From the NCBI GenBank assembly GCA_030646555.1, contig JAUSKP010000048.1, positions 13,238-77,237 of the forward strand: a DNA stretch of 64,000 bases. Reading direction: 5' to 3'. Below, in pieces: positions 45,681 through 53,662 of this stretch. Numbering within the stretch: position 1 is the first letter of the stretch; every line of letters begins with the position of its first letter. The notes under the pieces are model-generated. The model was given only the letters and a program-made list of their open reading frames with translations, had not been told where the DNA came from and ran no database searches. This stretch comes from a bacterium. Its GTDB lineage: Bacteria; Patescibacteriota; Minisyncoccia; UBA6257; 02-FULL-45-10c. The position numbers were made by a program, and so were the translations under genes.

Positions 45681-46305
45681 ACCGAAAAAATATTACGCTT
45701 ATATGCTGACTAACAAAAATCAGTCCGGAATATTGGAAAACTGGAAAGAATGCGAAAAGATTGTTTCCGGAAAAGATGCCAGATATAGAAGCTTCACATC
45801 CAAGGAAGAAGCTGGAAATTGGCTTAAAAACGGCGCTAACTATGAAGTAAGGCCCTCAAAAAAAATATCTCCCTTCGGGAGACCTCCCGCAGGGAGAGAA
45901 AAGGGGATCTATTTTGATTCCGGCACTGGCCGCAACCAAAAAGTGGAAGTGAGCGTCACCGATGAAAAAGGAAAAGATCTTTTGGACAAGATCAGGCCAA
46001 AAATAAAACTTAACAAATTTGGAAAACATCCGGAGCCTAAAGCTACAAATAATTATGGTGAATTATTAGGCTGTAAATACGCATTACAAATCTCTCTTAA
46101 AGAGAAAAATAAAAAAATATTCGGAGACAGCCAGCTGGTGCTGAACTATTGGTCCAAGGGATTCATAAACAAAAAAGAAATGGATAAAAATACAATCAAG
46201 CTTTCTGAAGATGTGTCAAAATTGCGCAAAAAATTTGAAGAAGCGGGCGGTACGATCGAATTTATTAAAGGTGCCTACAATCCCGCAGATTTGGGTTTTC
46301 ATTAA
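45667..46305 (+). CDS. Viroplasmin-domain ribonuclease H
   Basis: A 212-aa fusion: N-terminal caulimovirus viroplasmin (RNase H1 hybrid-binding-like) domain (~8-62, YYAYMLTNKNQSGILENWKE) and RNase H fold (~82-212). The catalytic acids are visible as Y-F-D-S-G-T-G, Y-G-E-L-L-G, F-G-D-S-Q-L-V and a last N-P-A-D. It cleaves RNA in RNA-DNA hybrids. The linker (~67-78, SPFGRPPAGREK) is a translated palindromic repeat. Confidence 0.9.
   Translation: METVKPKKYYAYMLTNKNQSGILENWKECEKIVSGKDARYRSFTSKEEAGNWLKNGANYEVRPSKKISPFGRPPAGREKGIYFDSGTGRNQKVEVSVTDEKGKDLLDKIRPKIKLNKFGKHPEPKATNNYGELLGCKYALQISLKEKNKKIFGDSQLVLNYWSKGFINKKEMDKNTIKLSEDVSKLRKKFEEAGGTIEFIKGAYNPADLGFH
45869..45897. repeat. Palindrome in the RNase H linker
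   Basis: TCTCCCTTCGGGAGACCTCCCGCAGGGAGA: two small inverted pairs, in frame. Confidence 0.8.
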
Positions 46306-46321
46306 ACCATTCAATGGTTTA
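46303..46321. terminator. Short palindrome between convergent stops
   Basis: TAAACCATT-C-AATGGTTTA holds the stop of the RNase H gene and overlaps the end of the minus-strand gene at 46319. Weak as a terminator. Confidence 0.4.
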
Positions 46322-46810
46322 TTTGGTAAAAAATTCAAAAAATCGTTCTCGAAAAAAAATAAATAATGTCGCTCCTGACCCAATAATAAAACTTGAAACA
46401 ACCGAGGCGGTATAACCATATTCTCTCGCACACGCCTCAATAAAATACAGTGGCTTGATAAAATCCCTTCCCCTCCAATCAGTTGTTAGAGTGGTATTTC
46501 TATTATTAGCGTCGAGTGGTATGAGTAATTCTTTTTTTATGGCTTTATCAATCAAATCATCTATCTTTTTCCACTGTATTCTAACCAAATTTGTTCCATA
46601 TTCTGTTGCCTGTGTCGGATATTTACCACTTATACATTGATACCATCTGCGTATTGTTGATTTCCAATCTTCATAAAAGTTTTTTTCATGTGCAAGATGT
46701 ATTCTAAAATATGAACGACTTATATTGTCGTTAAACCAATTCGGGGCATTACCATCTTTCGGCCTGTTCGGACGTGTAAAATACCACATTAACCACCAAA
46801 GTTTTATCAT
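46319..46810 (-). CDS. Hypothetical protein with C-terminal membrane segment
   Basis: A 163-aa protein rich in Trp, Tyr and Arg (KLWWLMWYFTRPNRPKDG) with one hydrophobic segment near the end (ASVVSSFIIGSGATLFIFF). No family recognised. TAGAAT seven bases before the ATG supports the start in the leaderless style. Confidence 0.6.
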   Translation of the reverse strand: MIKLWWLMWYFTRPNRPKDGNAPNWFNDNISRSYFRIHLAHEKNFYEDWKSTIRRWYQCISGKYPTQATEYGTNLVRIQWKKIDDLIDKAIKKELLIPLDANNRNTTLTTDWRGRDFIKPLYFIEACAREYGYTASVVSSFIIGSGATLFIFFRERFFEFFTK

Positions 46811-46894
46811 AATACTTATTCTACTCCAAAGACATAATTTTTCAATAATTTTTGTATTACTTATGTTTATGGTATAGCCGCTAATTACAATTTA

Positions 46895-46923
46895 TTGAAA
46901 TAAACTCCATAATATGTTATAGT
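46895..46923 (+). promoter_or_regulatory. Promoter of RNase P RNA
   Basis: TTGAAA (46895-46900), 17-base spacer, TATAGT (46918-46923); predicted start seven bases later at 46930, where helix P1 begins. Confidence 0.8.
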
Positions 46924-46929
46924 ATTTTT

Positions 46930-47575
46930 GTTGGCAGTTTAGACAGCAGCCGTGATCCGCCTTCGCTAAAGCTATGGCGGACAACGGAGGAAAGTCCGGA
47001 CACTCCTCCGATGCAAATCGGAGAGCAGGGTAGCGGGTAACCCCCGTCCAGGACTCTATTTCGATAATAATTCCTAAACGCGTTGCCAGGATAAGTTGAA
47101 AATTTCAAGGCTTGCCGACAAGCCAGTGGATGATTCCACGGCTTGGAGGCATAACACAGAAATTTTCAAGTTAGACCGCAAACCTCCGGGATACAGCCAA
47201 TTTTATTTATAACTGCGTTGGTCGTCGGAAATGTAGAATCATCTACTAATTTCCTCCTCCCGCCTGGTTCTAAATAAAATTGGCTAGTATCGCGTTGGAA
47301 ACTATTATCGAAATAGAGTCCGATAGTAATATAGAGGTGCGAGCAGAAACGTCTTGTTTTGAAAAGAACAAGGAGACCTGATCTCAAGCTAATCGGTCTA
47401 GTTCAGATATAGAGATAAAAAATCTGAAATGAAACGGCTAAATCCTTACCCGAGTGCAAGGCCGTACTGCGCAAGCAGTGTGCCGCAAGAGCCATTAAGC
47501 AATTAGTGGCCCAGATAAATTGCTGTTATCTATCCGTTAAAAGACAGAACAGAATCCGGCTTATTAGCTGCCAAC
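46930..47575 (+). ncRNA. rnpB: RNase P RNA, type A-like, with large insertion
   Basis: Catalytic RNA that matures tRNA 5' ends. P1 closes with GTTGGCAG (46930) and CTGCCAAC (47568-47575). The CR-I core GGAGGAAAGTCCGGAC, GCAGGGTAGCGGGTAACCCCCG, AACGGCTAAATCCTTACCCG..GCAAGGCC and the final ACAGAACAGAATCCGGCTTA are all recognisable. The length is ~646 nt against ~350-400. One cause is an arm at about 47052-47325, closed by CTCTATTTCGATAATA/TATTATCGAAATAGAG and containing two further long helices (AGCCAATTTTATTTA/TAAATAAAATTGGCT and TTGAAAATTTC/GAAATTTTCAA). Another is a dispersed palindrome in the P3 position. Confidence 0.93.
46955..46982. repeat. Dispersed palindrome used as P3 of RNase P RNA
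   Basis: ATCCGCCTTCGCTAAAGC then TATGGCGGAC, the reverse complement of the TCCGCCATAGCTT..GAAGGCGGA repeat at 34220 and 43350. It occupies the variable P3 hairpin just before GGAGGAAAGTCC. Confidence 0.85.
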
Positions 47576-47612
47576 AACAAATCCCCTCGCAAGAGGGGAT
47601 TTTGTTTTCTTA
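47576..47612 (+). terminator. Terminator of RNase P RNA
   Basis: AAATCCCCTC/GAGGGGATTT stem, GCAA loop, then TTGTTTTCTT. Confidence 0.9.
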
Positions 47613-47622
47613 ATTAAAAAGA

Positions 47623-47653
47623 AAACCCGCTCCCTAGTGATAGGGGCGGGTTT
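47623..47653 (-). terminator. Terminator of the 69-aa gene
   Basis: AAACCCGC/GCGGGTTT stem with T-run on the minus strand; A/T runs on both sides. Confidence 0.8.
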
Positions 47654-47843
47654 TTATCTTTGCCCGGTTTACGAGAATGCTCGCACCGGAATAAAGAAAG
47701 AACAGAGAAATGAGCACTGTATTTATGTTCCGCAGTTCGCGAATGTAAATATGCATTTTAACACCGAGATAAGCCTCTGCCATGAGACCGCACACAGCGA
47801 AGCAGAACAATCCCCAGCAAACATCCTTCTGTTTATTAGACAT
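47634..47843 (-). CDS. Small membrane protein, 69 aa
   Basis: Two hydrophobic segments (~8-27 and ~40-58) and a basic tail. No family recognised. It has AGGAGAAT Shine-Dalgarno, its own promoter inside the murC 3' end and a terminator that overlaps its last codons. Confidence 0.72.
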   Translation of the reverse strand: MSNKQKDVCWGLFCFAVCGLMAEAYLGVKMHIYIRELRNINTVLISLFFLYSGASILVNRAKIKTRPYH

Positions 47844-47899
47844 GAAATTCTCCTAAAGAACAAATTCTTCCGTCTGATAATTCAGACTGAAGTTTTTAT

Positions 47900-47929
47900 A
47901 CTATAACACACTTATTTGTACTTTGTCAA
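47900..47929 (-). promoter_or_regulatory. Promoter of the 69-aa gene, overlapping murC 3' end
   Basis: TTGACA (47924-47929) lies within the last murC codons; TATAGT (47900-47905) follows after 18 bases. Confidence 0.75.
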
Positions 47930-49258
47930 GAGTTCCTGAGAATAGTTGATTATGTCGCCGGCACCCATCATTACGATAGTAACAGGGGACTTATAACCCC
48001 TAATTACCTCAAAAATAGCCTTATTTAAGCCCGTTTTAGGGTTTTCCAGGTATATTGAACCCTTAATATGATTGGCTAGACTTTTAGCATTATATCTAAT
48101 TTCTACCTGATTTTCCCTACCGGCAACCTTATAAATAGGGAACACAATAGTCTTATTGGCATCGGAAAATGCGCGCGTAAAATCTTTAAAAAGCGCTTTG
48201 AGCCGTTTGGCCTGATGAGGCTGAAAAACACATATCAGTTTGTTCTTGGGGTATTTTTCTTTGAGGCCCTGAAGCGTGGCCTTGACTTCATTCGGATGAT
48301 GGGCATAATCGTCAAAAAGAATAATTTTATTTTTTAAACTGTGAAATTTTAATTCGCCCTTATATTCCATTCTTCGCCAAACTCCGTTGAATTTACTTAT
48401 TGAACTTAAAATTATTTTTTCGGAAATATCCAAACCCCTGGCAACGGAGTAGGCGACAAGCGCATTCAATTGGTTGTGTTTTCCGGGAATTTTAAGCATC
48501 CACCTAATCTCATCTTTAATTTTTGCCGGCACATCCGAAATTGGATATTTCTTCAAAGACGCCGCTTTTGAAACAACTTCGCCAAGAGCTTTATTGAGAT
48601 CATTAAATATTATTTTTGATCCGGCTTTATGATTTGCCAAAAATCTTTGAAAAGACTTTTTAACTCCAGCGAAGTTCTTATAAAAATCCAAATGCTCGCG
48701 ATCAATATTGGTGATACCGGAGATAAAGGGATGATAATTCCAGAACGCTCCGCCATATTCATCGGCTTCTAAAACTAAATATTCACTTTTGCCTAATCGA
48801 AAATTGCTGCCATTAAACTCTTTAAGTTTGGTGCCTACTATAACCGTCGGGTCCAAACTGGCGCTTATCATAATTAAAGCCACTAAAGCCGTAGTCGTGC
48901 TTTTTCCGTGCGCGCCGGCAATGGCGACTATCTTGAATTCCTTGGAAAGTTCACCAACAGCTTCGGGATACGACATATGATCCAAACCCATTTTAAGAAC
49001 CTGCTTCATTTCGGAATTATCCAAATTAACCGCCTGACTATGGATGATCAAGGTATTCTTCAAATTTCTTATATTTCCGGCATTATGCCCAATATAGACA
49101 ACCGCCCCTTCTTTTGCCAAATCCCTGATTATAGGGGAGTCAGATAAGTCGGAACCTAATACTTTATACCCCTTAGACAAAAAATAACGCGCCAAGGCGC
49201 TCACGCCTATCCCGCCGATGCCAATGAAATAAATTAATTTATATTTGGCAAAAATCAT
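47912..49258 (-). CDS. murC: UDP-MurNAc-L-alanine ligase
   Basis: Mur ligase adding L-Ala to UDP-MurNAc (448 aa). Rossmann start F-I-G-I-G-G-I-G-V-S-A-L-A, ATP site I-A-G-A-H-G-K-S-T-T-T (~112), catalytic E-A-D-E-Y (~175) and N-I-D-R-E-H-L-D (~195), C-terminal D-D-Y-A-H-H-P (~330). First step of stem-peptide synthesis; the other Mur ligases are outside the window. Confidence 0.96.
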   Translation of the reverse strand: MIFAKYKLIYFIGIGGIGVSALARYFLSKGYKVLGSDLSDSPIIRDLAKEGAVVYIGHNAGNIRNLKNTLIIHSQAVNLDNSEMKQVLKMGLDHMSYPEAVGELSKEFKIVAIAGAHGKSTTTALVALIMISASLDPTVIVGTKLKEFNGSNFRLGKSEYLVLEADEYGGAFWNYHPFISGITNIDREHLDFYKNFAGVKKSFQRFLANHKAGSKIIFNDLNKALGEVVSKAASLKKYPISDVPAKIKDEIRWMLKIPGKHNQLNALVAYSVARGLDISEKIILSSISKFNGVWRRMEYKGELKFHSLKNKIILFDDYAHHPNEVKATLQGLKEKYPKNKLICVFQPHQAKRLKALFKDFTRAFSDANKTIVFPIYKVAGRENQVEIRYNAKSLANHIKGSIYLENPKTGLNKAIFEVIRGYKSPVTIVMMGAGDIINYSQELLTKYK

Positions 49259-49400
49259 ATGAGATCAAATTGTTTTGGATTTAAAGTGGCTAGTCTGAGC
49301 GTAGGGGGAAGGGCTCCTTTTTCCTATACTACCTGTCGCACAATATACCTTTTGCGACATGTTATCCTATACACAAAGCTGAAGACGCCCGATAAGCCAT

Positions 49401-49667
49401 TTAAACACTTTCTGTCATCTTCTTTATTAGCTCTATCAAAAAATTATATGCCAACGAAAAATATTTTATAATAAATTCTGTAAAAACATTTATTATTTTT
49501 TGAATATCAATCCCCAATACATTTCCCAGCCAAACATTCGCGCCGCCCAACAAGTTCCAACCCTGCTTTAAAATCCCTAAAACGTCTTCTTTGCTCTGTG
49601 GAACATACTTGGCAAGCATTGCGCTGGCTGCGTTAAACATATTAAACAATTTAAGCCATATATCCAT
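49401..49667 (-). CDS. Small amphipathic protein, unknown function
   Basis: An 88-aa helical protein with aromatic and hydrophobic residues spread throughout (WLKLFNMFNAASAMLAKYV, GWNLLGGANVWLGNVLG). No family recognised. Its reality is supported by TATACT six bases before the ATG and TTGAAG 17 bases further up. Confidence 0.6.
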   Translation of the reverse strand: MDIWLKLFNMFNAASAMLAKYVPQSKEDVLGILKQGWNLLGGANVWLGNVLGIDIQKIINVFTEFIIKYFSLAYNFLIELIKKMTESV

Positions 49668-49673
49668 TACTTA

Positions 49674-49702
49674 AGTATAAACCTTATAAATCGTGGCTTC
49701 AA
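49674..49702 (-). promoter_or_regulatory. Promoter of the 88-aa gene (leaderless type)
   Basis: TTGAAG (49697-49702), 17-base spacer, TATACT (49674-49679), six bases to ATG 49667. Confidence 0.65.
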
Positions 49703-49733
49703 ACTCAAAAATCCCTCTTAAAAATAGCTAATT

Positions 49734-50996
49734 TTAGAGGTAATCTTCGGGATTTATTGTAACGCCAACAGGAACCAAGCCTTTTACCGGCGGGAAATTC
49801 TTAAAAAGTAAACTCGGTGTCCAATAAATGCCAAGATGTAAATGGGGCCCCGTACTATAACCGGAATTACCGACGTATCCGATCAATTCACCGCGTTTTA
49901 CAACATCTCCTTTTTTAACCGCCGTGGCTGAAAGATGTGGATATAAAGTACTTAAATTATTAGCGTGCTCTATCATAATATATTGGCCGTATTGATATTT
50001 CTGCCAATAACTTCTGTCATTATTATCAACCGCGGACACCTTGCCGTCTTCCGCGGCAAAAACAGGCGTACCTATAGCCGCGCCTATATCCAAACCATTA
50101 TGGAAACCATTTTTATACAGCCTAATTGCAGCGGCGGTCCTTCCATATTTTTGAGTGATAATTCCCAAACCGCCATCTTTTTTAAGCTTAACCGGCCAAG
50201 CAAAAACCCCGGGTCTTTTAGACGGCAGTAAATTAGGATCAAAGCTCTCTCTTAATTTAGATTCAACATCGTTTATCTCTTTAGATAGGGCCTCTTGATC
50301 TTTTTCGAGTTGTTTTATAAGTTGTTGGTATATTTTTTCCTGATTTTTAGTTTGTGTCAGCAAGCTTTGTCTTTCTGTTTTCTGATCCTGTAAAATTACT
50401 TTTCTGTTCTTTAAATTTTTATTTTCTACTTCAACCTTAGATTTTTTAGTTGATCTATCAGTTAAGTTATTAGAGAGTTTGTCATTGAGAATTTGCAGAT
50501 CACCAACTTGATTAGAAAGCCCTGAATTTATGTCAACAATATTTTGTATTTCATCCATGCTCTCAGCAATACTTTTATTCTTTAAAATAATAACCAAGGA
50601 GTTTTCCATATCTTTTTTTTGCAGTTCCCGTAAAAGTTCGGCTATTGCCAGCTTTTTAACGTCAATCTGGGATTCCGTATCCCCAATATCGTATTTTAAA
50701 GCCTCTATTTCCAGATTAAGTTTTTGTATATTTAATTCGCTTGATTTGACGCTTAAATTAAGCTGATTAATGCTGTAATCTGATTTTTTAAGGTCTTTTT
50801 GAAGGGATTCCCTTTTTCCCTCGGTGGCTTCCAGATCTTCTTTTGTCTCAGTTATTTTTTGATTGACTTCTTGAAGAGCCTGAGTCTTTTCTTCAATGGC
50901 TTTTTTCAGTTCCTCCGGCGTTTCAGCGGCGAAAGAAATGCCTTTAAAAGCAAAATACAGAATAAATATAAAACAGATATAAGATTTCTTTGGCAT
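49734..50996 (-). CDS. Murein hydrolase activator-like M23 peptidase with coiled coil
   Basis: A 420-aa exported protein: signal peptide (~1-23, ending SFAAE), two long coiled-coil regions (~25-250) and a C-terminal M23/LytM domain (~285-400) with zinc ligands in H-N-G-L-D-I-G and H-L-H-L-G. Architecture equals EnvC/PcsB, which are controlled by FtsEX through the coiled coil. As the LytM zinc ligands are intact it may cut peptidoglycan itself. The ATG overlaps the gltX stop (TAATG). Confidence 0.92.
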   Translation of the reverse strand: MPKKSYICFIFILYFAFKGISFAAETPEELKKAIEEKTQALQEVNQKITETKEDLEATEGKRESLQKDLKKSDYSINQLNLSVKSSELNIQKLNLEIEALKYDIGDTESQIDVKKLAIAELLRELQKKDMENSLVIILKNKSIAESMDEIQNIVDINSGLSNQVGDLQILNDKLSNNLTDRSTKKSKVEVENKNLKNRKVILQDQKTERQSLLTQTKNQEKIYQQLIKQLEKDQEALSKEINDVESKLRESFDPNLLPSKRPGVFAWPVKLKKDGGLGIITQKYGRTAAAIRLYKNGFHNGLDIGAAIGTPVFAAEDGKVSAVDNNDRSYWQKYQYGQYIMIEHANNLSTLYPHLSATAVKKGDVVKRGELIGYVGNSGYSTGPHLHLGIYWTPSLLFKNFPPVKGLVPVGVTINPEDYL

Positions 50997-52435
50997 TATT
51001 TCTCAAGCGCAATATTAATGCGCCTGATCGTTTCTTTTTTACCAAGAACGCCCATAATATCAAATGGACCGGGAGACTTATCTTTTCCGGACAAAGAAAC
51101 CCGGAGCGGCCAAAGCACGTCTCCCCTGCCGATCTCATTGGCAAAAGGCATCAGAATAGATTCCAGCTTGGCCTTATTAAAATCATTTTCGTTTATTTCT
51201 GAAATTTTTTCTAAAACTAATTTTAAATTTTCAAAAGATTTTTCAAGCGGAGAATTCTTCCAAACTAAAAGCTGTTTTTCGTAATTAGGCAAATTAAAGA
51301 AAAACTCGTTCATTTCCTTAAAATCAGTCAGTTTCTCCATTCTGTCCCTTGATAGATTGATCAGTTTATCAATCAGATCTTTCTTGATAAAATCGTGTCC
51401 GAAAATGTCTGCTAAAGATTTTTTTAATTCCGAAACTGGGGCTTTTTTAATATATTCTGAATTGAGCCAATTTAATTTTTTAACATCAAAAATAGCCCCG
51501 CCTTTCTGAACTCTGTCCAAGGAAAATTCTTTTATCATTTCCTTAAAACTTAGAACCTCCCGGTCTTCTTTGGGATGCCAGCCCATCAAACCGATAAAAT
51601 TAAGAATTGCTTCCGGTAAATATCCAAGTTGTTTATATTCAAAAACTCCGGTCGCGCCATGACGCTTGGAAAGCTTGGATTTATCCGGAGCAAGGATCAT
51701 CGGCAAATGCGCGAATTTTGGAGCCTCCCAACCGAACATTTTATAAAGAACAAGGTGTTTCGGCGTAGACGGCAGCCACTCCTCGGCGCGGATCACGTGA
51801 GAAATTTTCATTTCACGGTCGTCAATGACATTGGCTAAATGATAAGTCGGATAGCCGTCGGACTTCAAAAGCACCTGGTCGTCTATAAGCGACTGGTCAA
51901 ACTCAACATCGCCCCTGATAAGGTCATGAACCGTTATTTTGCCGATTTTGGGCATTTTCATCCTTATCACATACGGCTCTTTACCTTCAACTTCCGATAT
52001 TTTGATCCCGACTTCACGGCAATGGCCGGAATACATCGGCGGCCTTCCCATTTTCATCTGTTCTTCCTGATCGGCGGCCAATTTTTCTTTGGAACAGACA
52101 CAGACATAGGCATCTTTTTTTTCTAATAATTCTAAGGCGCGTTTTTTATAAATATCAACTCGTTCTGATTGAACCATCACATGACCTTCGTTGTCCAGTT
52201 CCATACCCAGCCATTTAAGAGCGGCTTTGATACGGTCAACTGAACCCGGAACCAGCCTTTCTCTGTCTGTGTCCTCAATTCTTAATAAAAATTTTCCGCC
52301 ATTGCGCCTGGCAAAAAGATAATTAAAAAAAGCTGTTCTGGCGCCGCCAATATGAAGCTCTCCTGTCGGACTGGGCGCAAATCTTACTATCACTTTATTT
52401 TTTCCGCCGAAGATATTTTTTAAAAAACTAAGCAT
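50996..52435 (-). CDS. gltX: Glutamyl-tRNA synthetase
   Basis: Class I synthetase (479 aa). HIGH-type A-P-S-P-T-G-E-L-H-I-G-G-A-R-T (~22-36) and KMSKS-type D-K-S-K-L-S-K-R-H-G (~250). The C-terminal anticodon domain is present (LDRVQKGGAIFDVKKLNWLN). It may be non-discriminating and also charge tRNA-Gln; whether GatCAB exists cannot be seen here. It is inserted between the cell-wall genes murG and the M23 peptidase. Confidence 0.95.
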   Translation of the reverse strand: MLSFLKNIFGGKNKVIVRFAPSPTGELHIGGARTAFFNYLFARRNGGKFLLRIEDTDRERLVPGSVDRIKAALKWLGMELDNEGHVMVQSERVDIYKKRALELLEKKDAYVCVCSKEKLAADQEEQMKMGRPPMYSGHCREVGIKISEVEGKEPYVIRMKMPKIGKITVHDLIRGDVEFDQSLIDDQVLLKSDGYPTYHLANVIDDREMKISHVIRAEEWLPSTPKHLVLYKMFGWEAPKFAHLPMILAPDKSKLSKRHGATGVFEYKQLGYLPEAILNFIGLMGWHPKEDREVLSFKEMIKEFSLDRVQKGGAIFDVKKLNWLNSEYIKKAPVSELKKSLADIFGHDFIKKDLIDKLINLSRDRMEKLTDFKEMNEFFFNLPNYEKQLLVWKNSPLEKSFENLKLVLEKISEINENDFNKAKLESILMPFANEIGRGDVLWPLRVSLSGKDKSPGPFDIMGVLGKKETIRRINIALEK

Positions 52436-52438
52436 AAT

Positions 52439-53650
52439 TTATTTTAACAGCGCTTCTTTAATTGGAGCATTATTCGGATAAATATTAAGGCCGCTAAAAG
52501 ATAAAAGATGCGCGGCTACGGTTTCGGACGAAAATGGCCTATAAAAAGCCGATGCTGACTTGGACATCGCTTTTAAAACTTCTGCTTTAGAAATTAAAGT
52601 TTCCAGTTGAACCAAAACCAAATGACTCAAGAAGTTTTCCTGTTCAATATCAATTGTGGCGCCCGATTCTTCAAATTCAATAGCATTCAAAACTTGATGA
52701 TCATTGGCCGCGTCCGGAAGTGGAATTAAAATTGAGGGCTTGCCAAAATATGCCAATTCAAAAATAGTGCCGGCTCCGGCGCGGGCCAAGATTATATCAG
52801 CGGCAATATAGGCGCTTTTTAGATTATTTTCAAAATAAGGATAAAATTTATAATTATTTTTTACCGGATCAGGAAGAGTCTTGCTCAAAAAATCGTAATC
52901 TTTTTTATACTCATCAAAATTGCTTGGCCCGACTTGATGCAAGACCTGAAATTTAACAGAGAGAGTTTCAATGTTTTTAAGCACAAAATCATTAATAATG
53001 ACTGCCCCCTGAGAACCGCCCGAAACAAACAAAACCGGCTTTTCCGGGTCAAAACCAAATTGTTTCTTGGCCTCTTTTTTGTCGGCATCGGTTATTACCG
53101 CGCCGGAATCACCTTTTCCTATTATCAATTCGCTTCTGACAGGATTACCAACTACCTCAATGTTTCTATTTGGAAAATATTGTTTTGCCGATTCAAAAGC
53201 CAAAAATATCTTTTTAGACATTTTTCCGCTGATCAAATTGGTTAGTCCCGGAGCGCTGTCTGACTCATGAATTATGATTGGAACGGCAAAAAACTTACAA
53301 ACAAAAAGAATGGGCAAGGAACCGGGACCGCCTTTTGAAAAAACCACGCTCGGCATAAAGAAAAAAACTTTAAATAAAGATTGGAATATTGCTATAAAAA
53401 ACTTAAAGAAATCAACAAAATTTTCAAAAGAAAAATATCTCCTCAATTTACTTGAAACAATATACGAATATTTTATGCCATTTTCTTTGATAAGATCCTC
53501 ATAACCGCCGGCATCTCCAAAATATCTCAGATCTAAATGATAACCGCTATCCGTACCAGATAGAGACATTATTTTCTGAGCAACCGCTATTAAGGGATAA
53601 ATGTGTCCCCCGCTGCCTCCGCCAACCAATAAAATCCTGATTTTTTTCAT
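52439..53650 (-). CDS. murG: UDP-GlcNAc:lipid I transferase MurG
   Basis: Forms lipid II. GT28 signature G-G-G-S-G-G-H-I-Y-P (~10-19), H-E-S-D-S-A-P-G-L-T-N (~130), F-V-S-G-G-S-Q-G-A (~200) and the donor loop A-R-A-G-A-G-T-I-F-E-L-A-Y-F-G-K-P (~290). At ~403 aa it is longer than E. coli MurG (355). ATG 53650 is chosen; a TTG two codons upstream (53656) is in frame. Confidence 0.95.
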   Translation of the reverse strand: MKKIRILLVGGGSGGHIYPLIAVAQKIMSLSGTDSGYHLDLRYFGDAGGYEDLIKENGIKYSYIVSSKLRRYFSFENFVDFFKFFIAIFQSLFKVFFFMPSVVFSKGGPGSLPILFVCKFFAVPIIIHESDSAPGLTNLISGKMSKKIFLAFESAKQYFPNRNIEVVGNPVRSELIIGKGDSGAVITDADKKEAKKQFGFDPEKPVLFVSGGSQGAVIINDFVLKNIETLSVKFQVLHQVGPSNFDEYKKDYDFLSKTLPDPVKNNYKFYPYFENNLKSAYIAADIILARAGAGTIFELAYFGKPSILIPLPDAANDHQVLNAIEFEESGATIDIEQENFLSHLVLVQLETLISKAEVLKAMSKSASAFYRPFSSETVAAHLLSFSGLNIYPNNAPIKEALLK

Positions 53651-53662
53651 AAACAATAATTT

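Noticed and set aside
47052..47325. Group I or group II intron in RNase P RNA
   Set aside because: Too short, and no recognisable intron core or 5' GUGYG/3' AY ends.
49330..49372. Operator TGTCGCA..TGCGACA upstream of murC
   Set aside because: Seven-base arms with a 12-base spacer in a region without a convincing promoter; could be chance.
49259..49471. Open frame on the plus strand after murC
   Set aside because: Low-quality composition, no start signal, and it overlaps the better supported minus-strand gene at 49401-49667.
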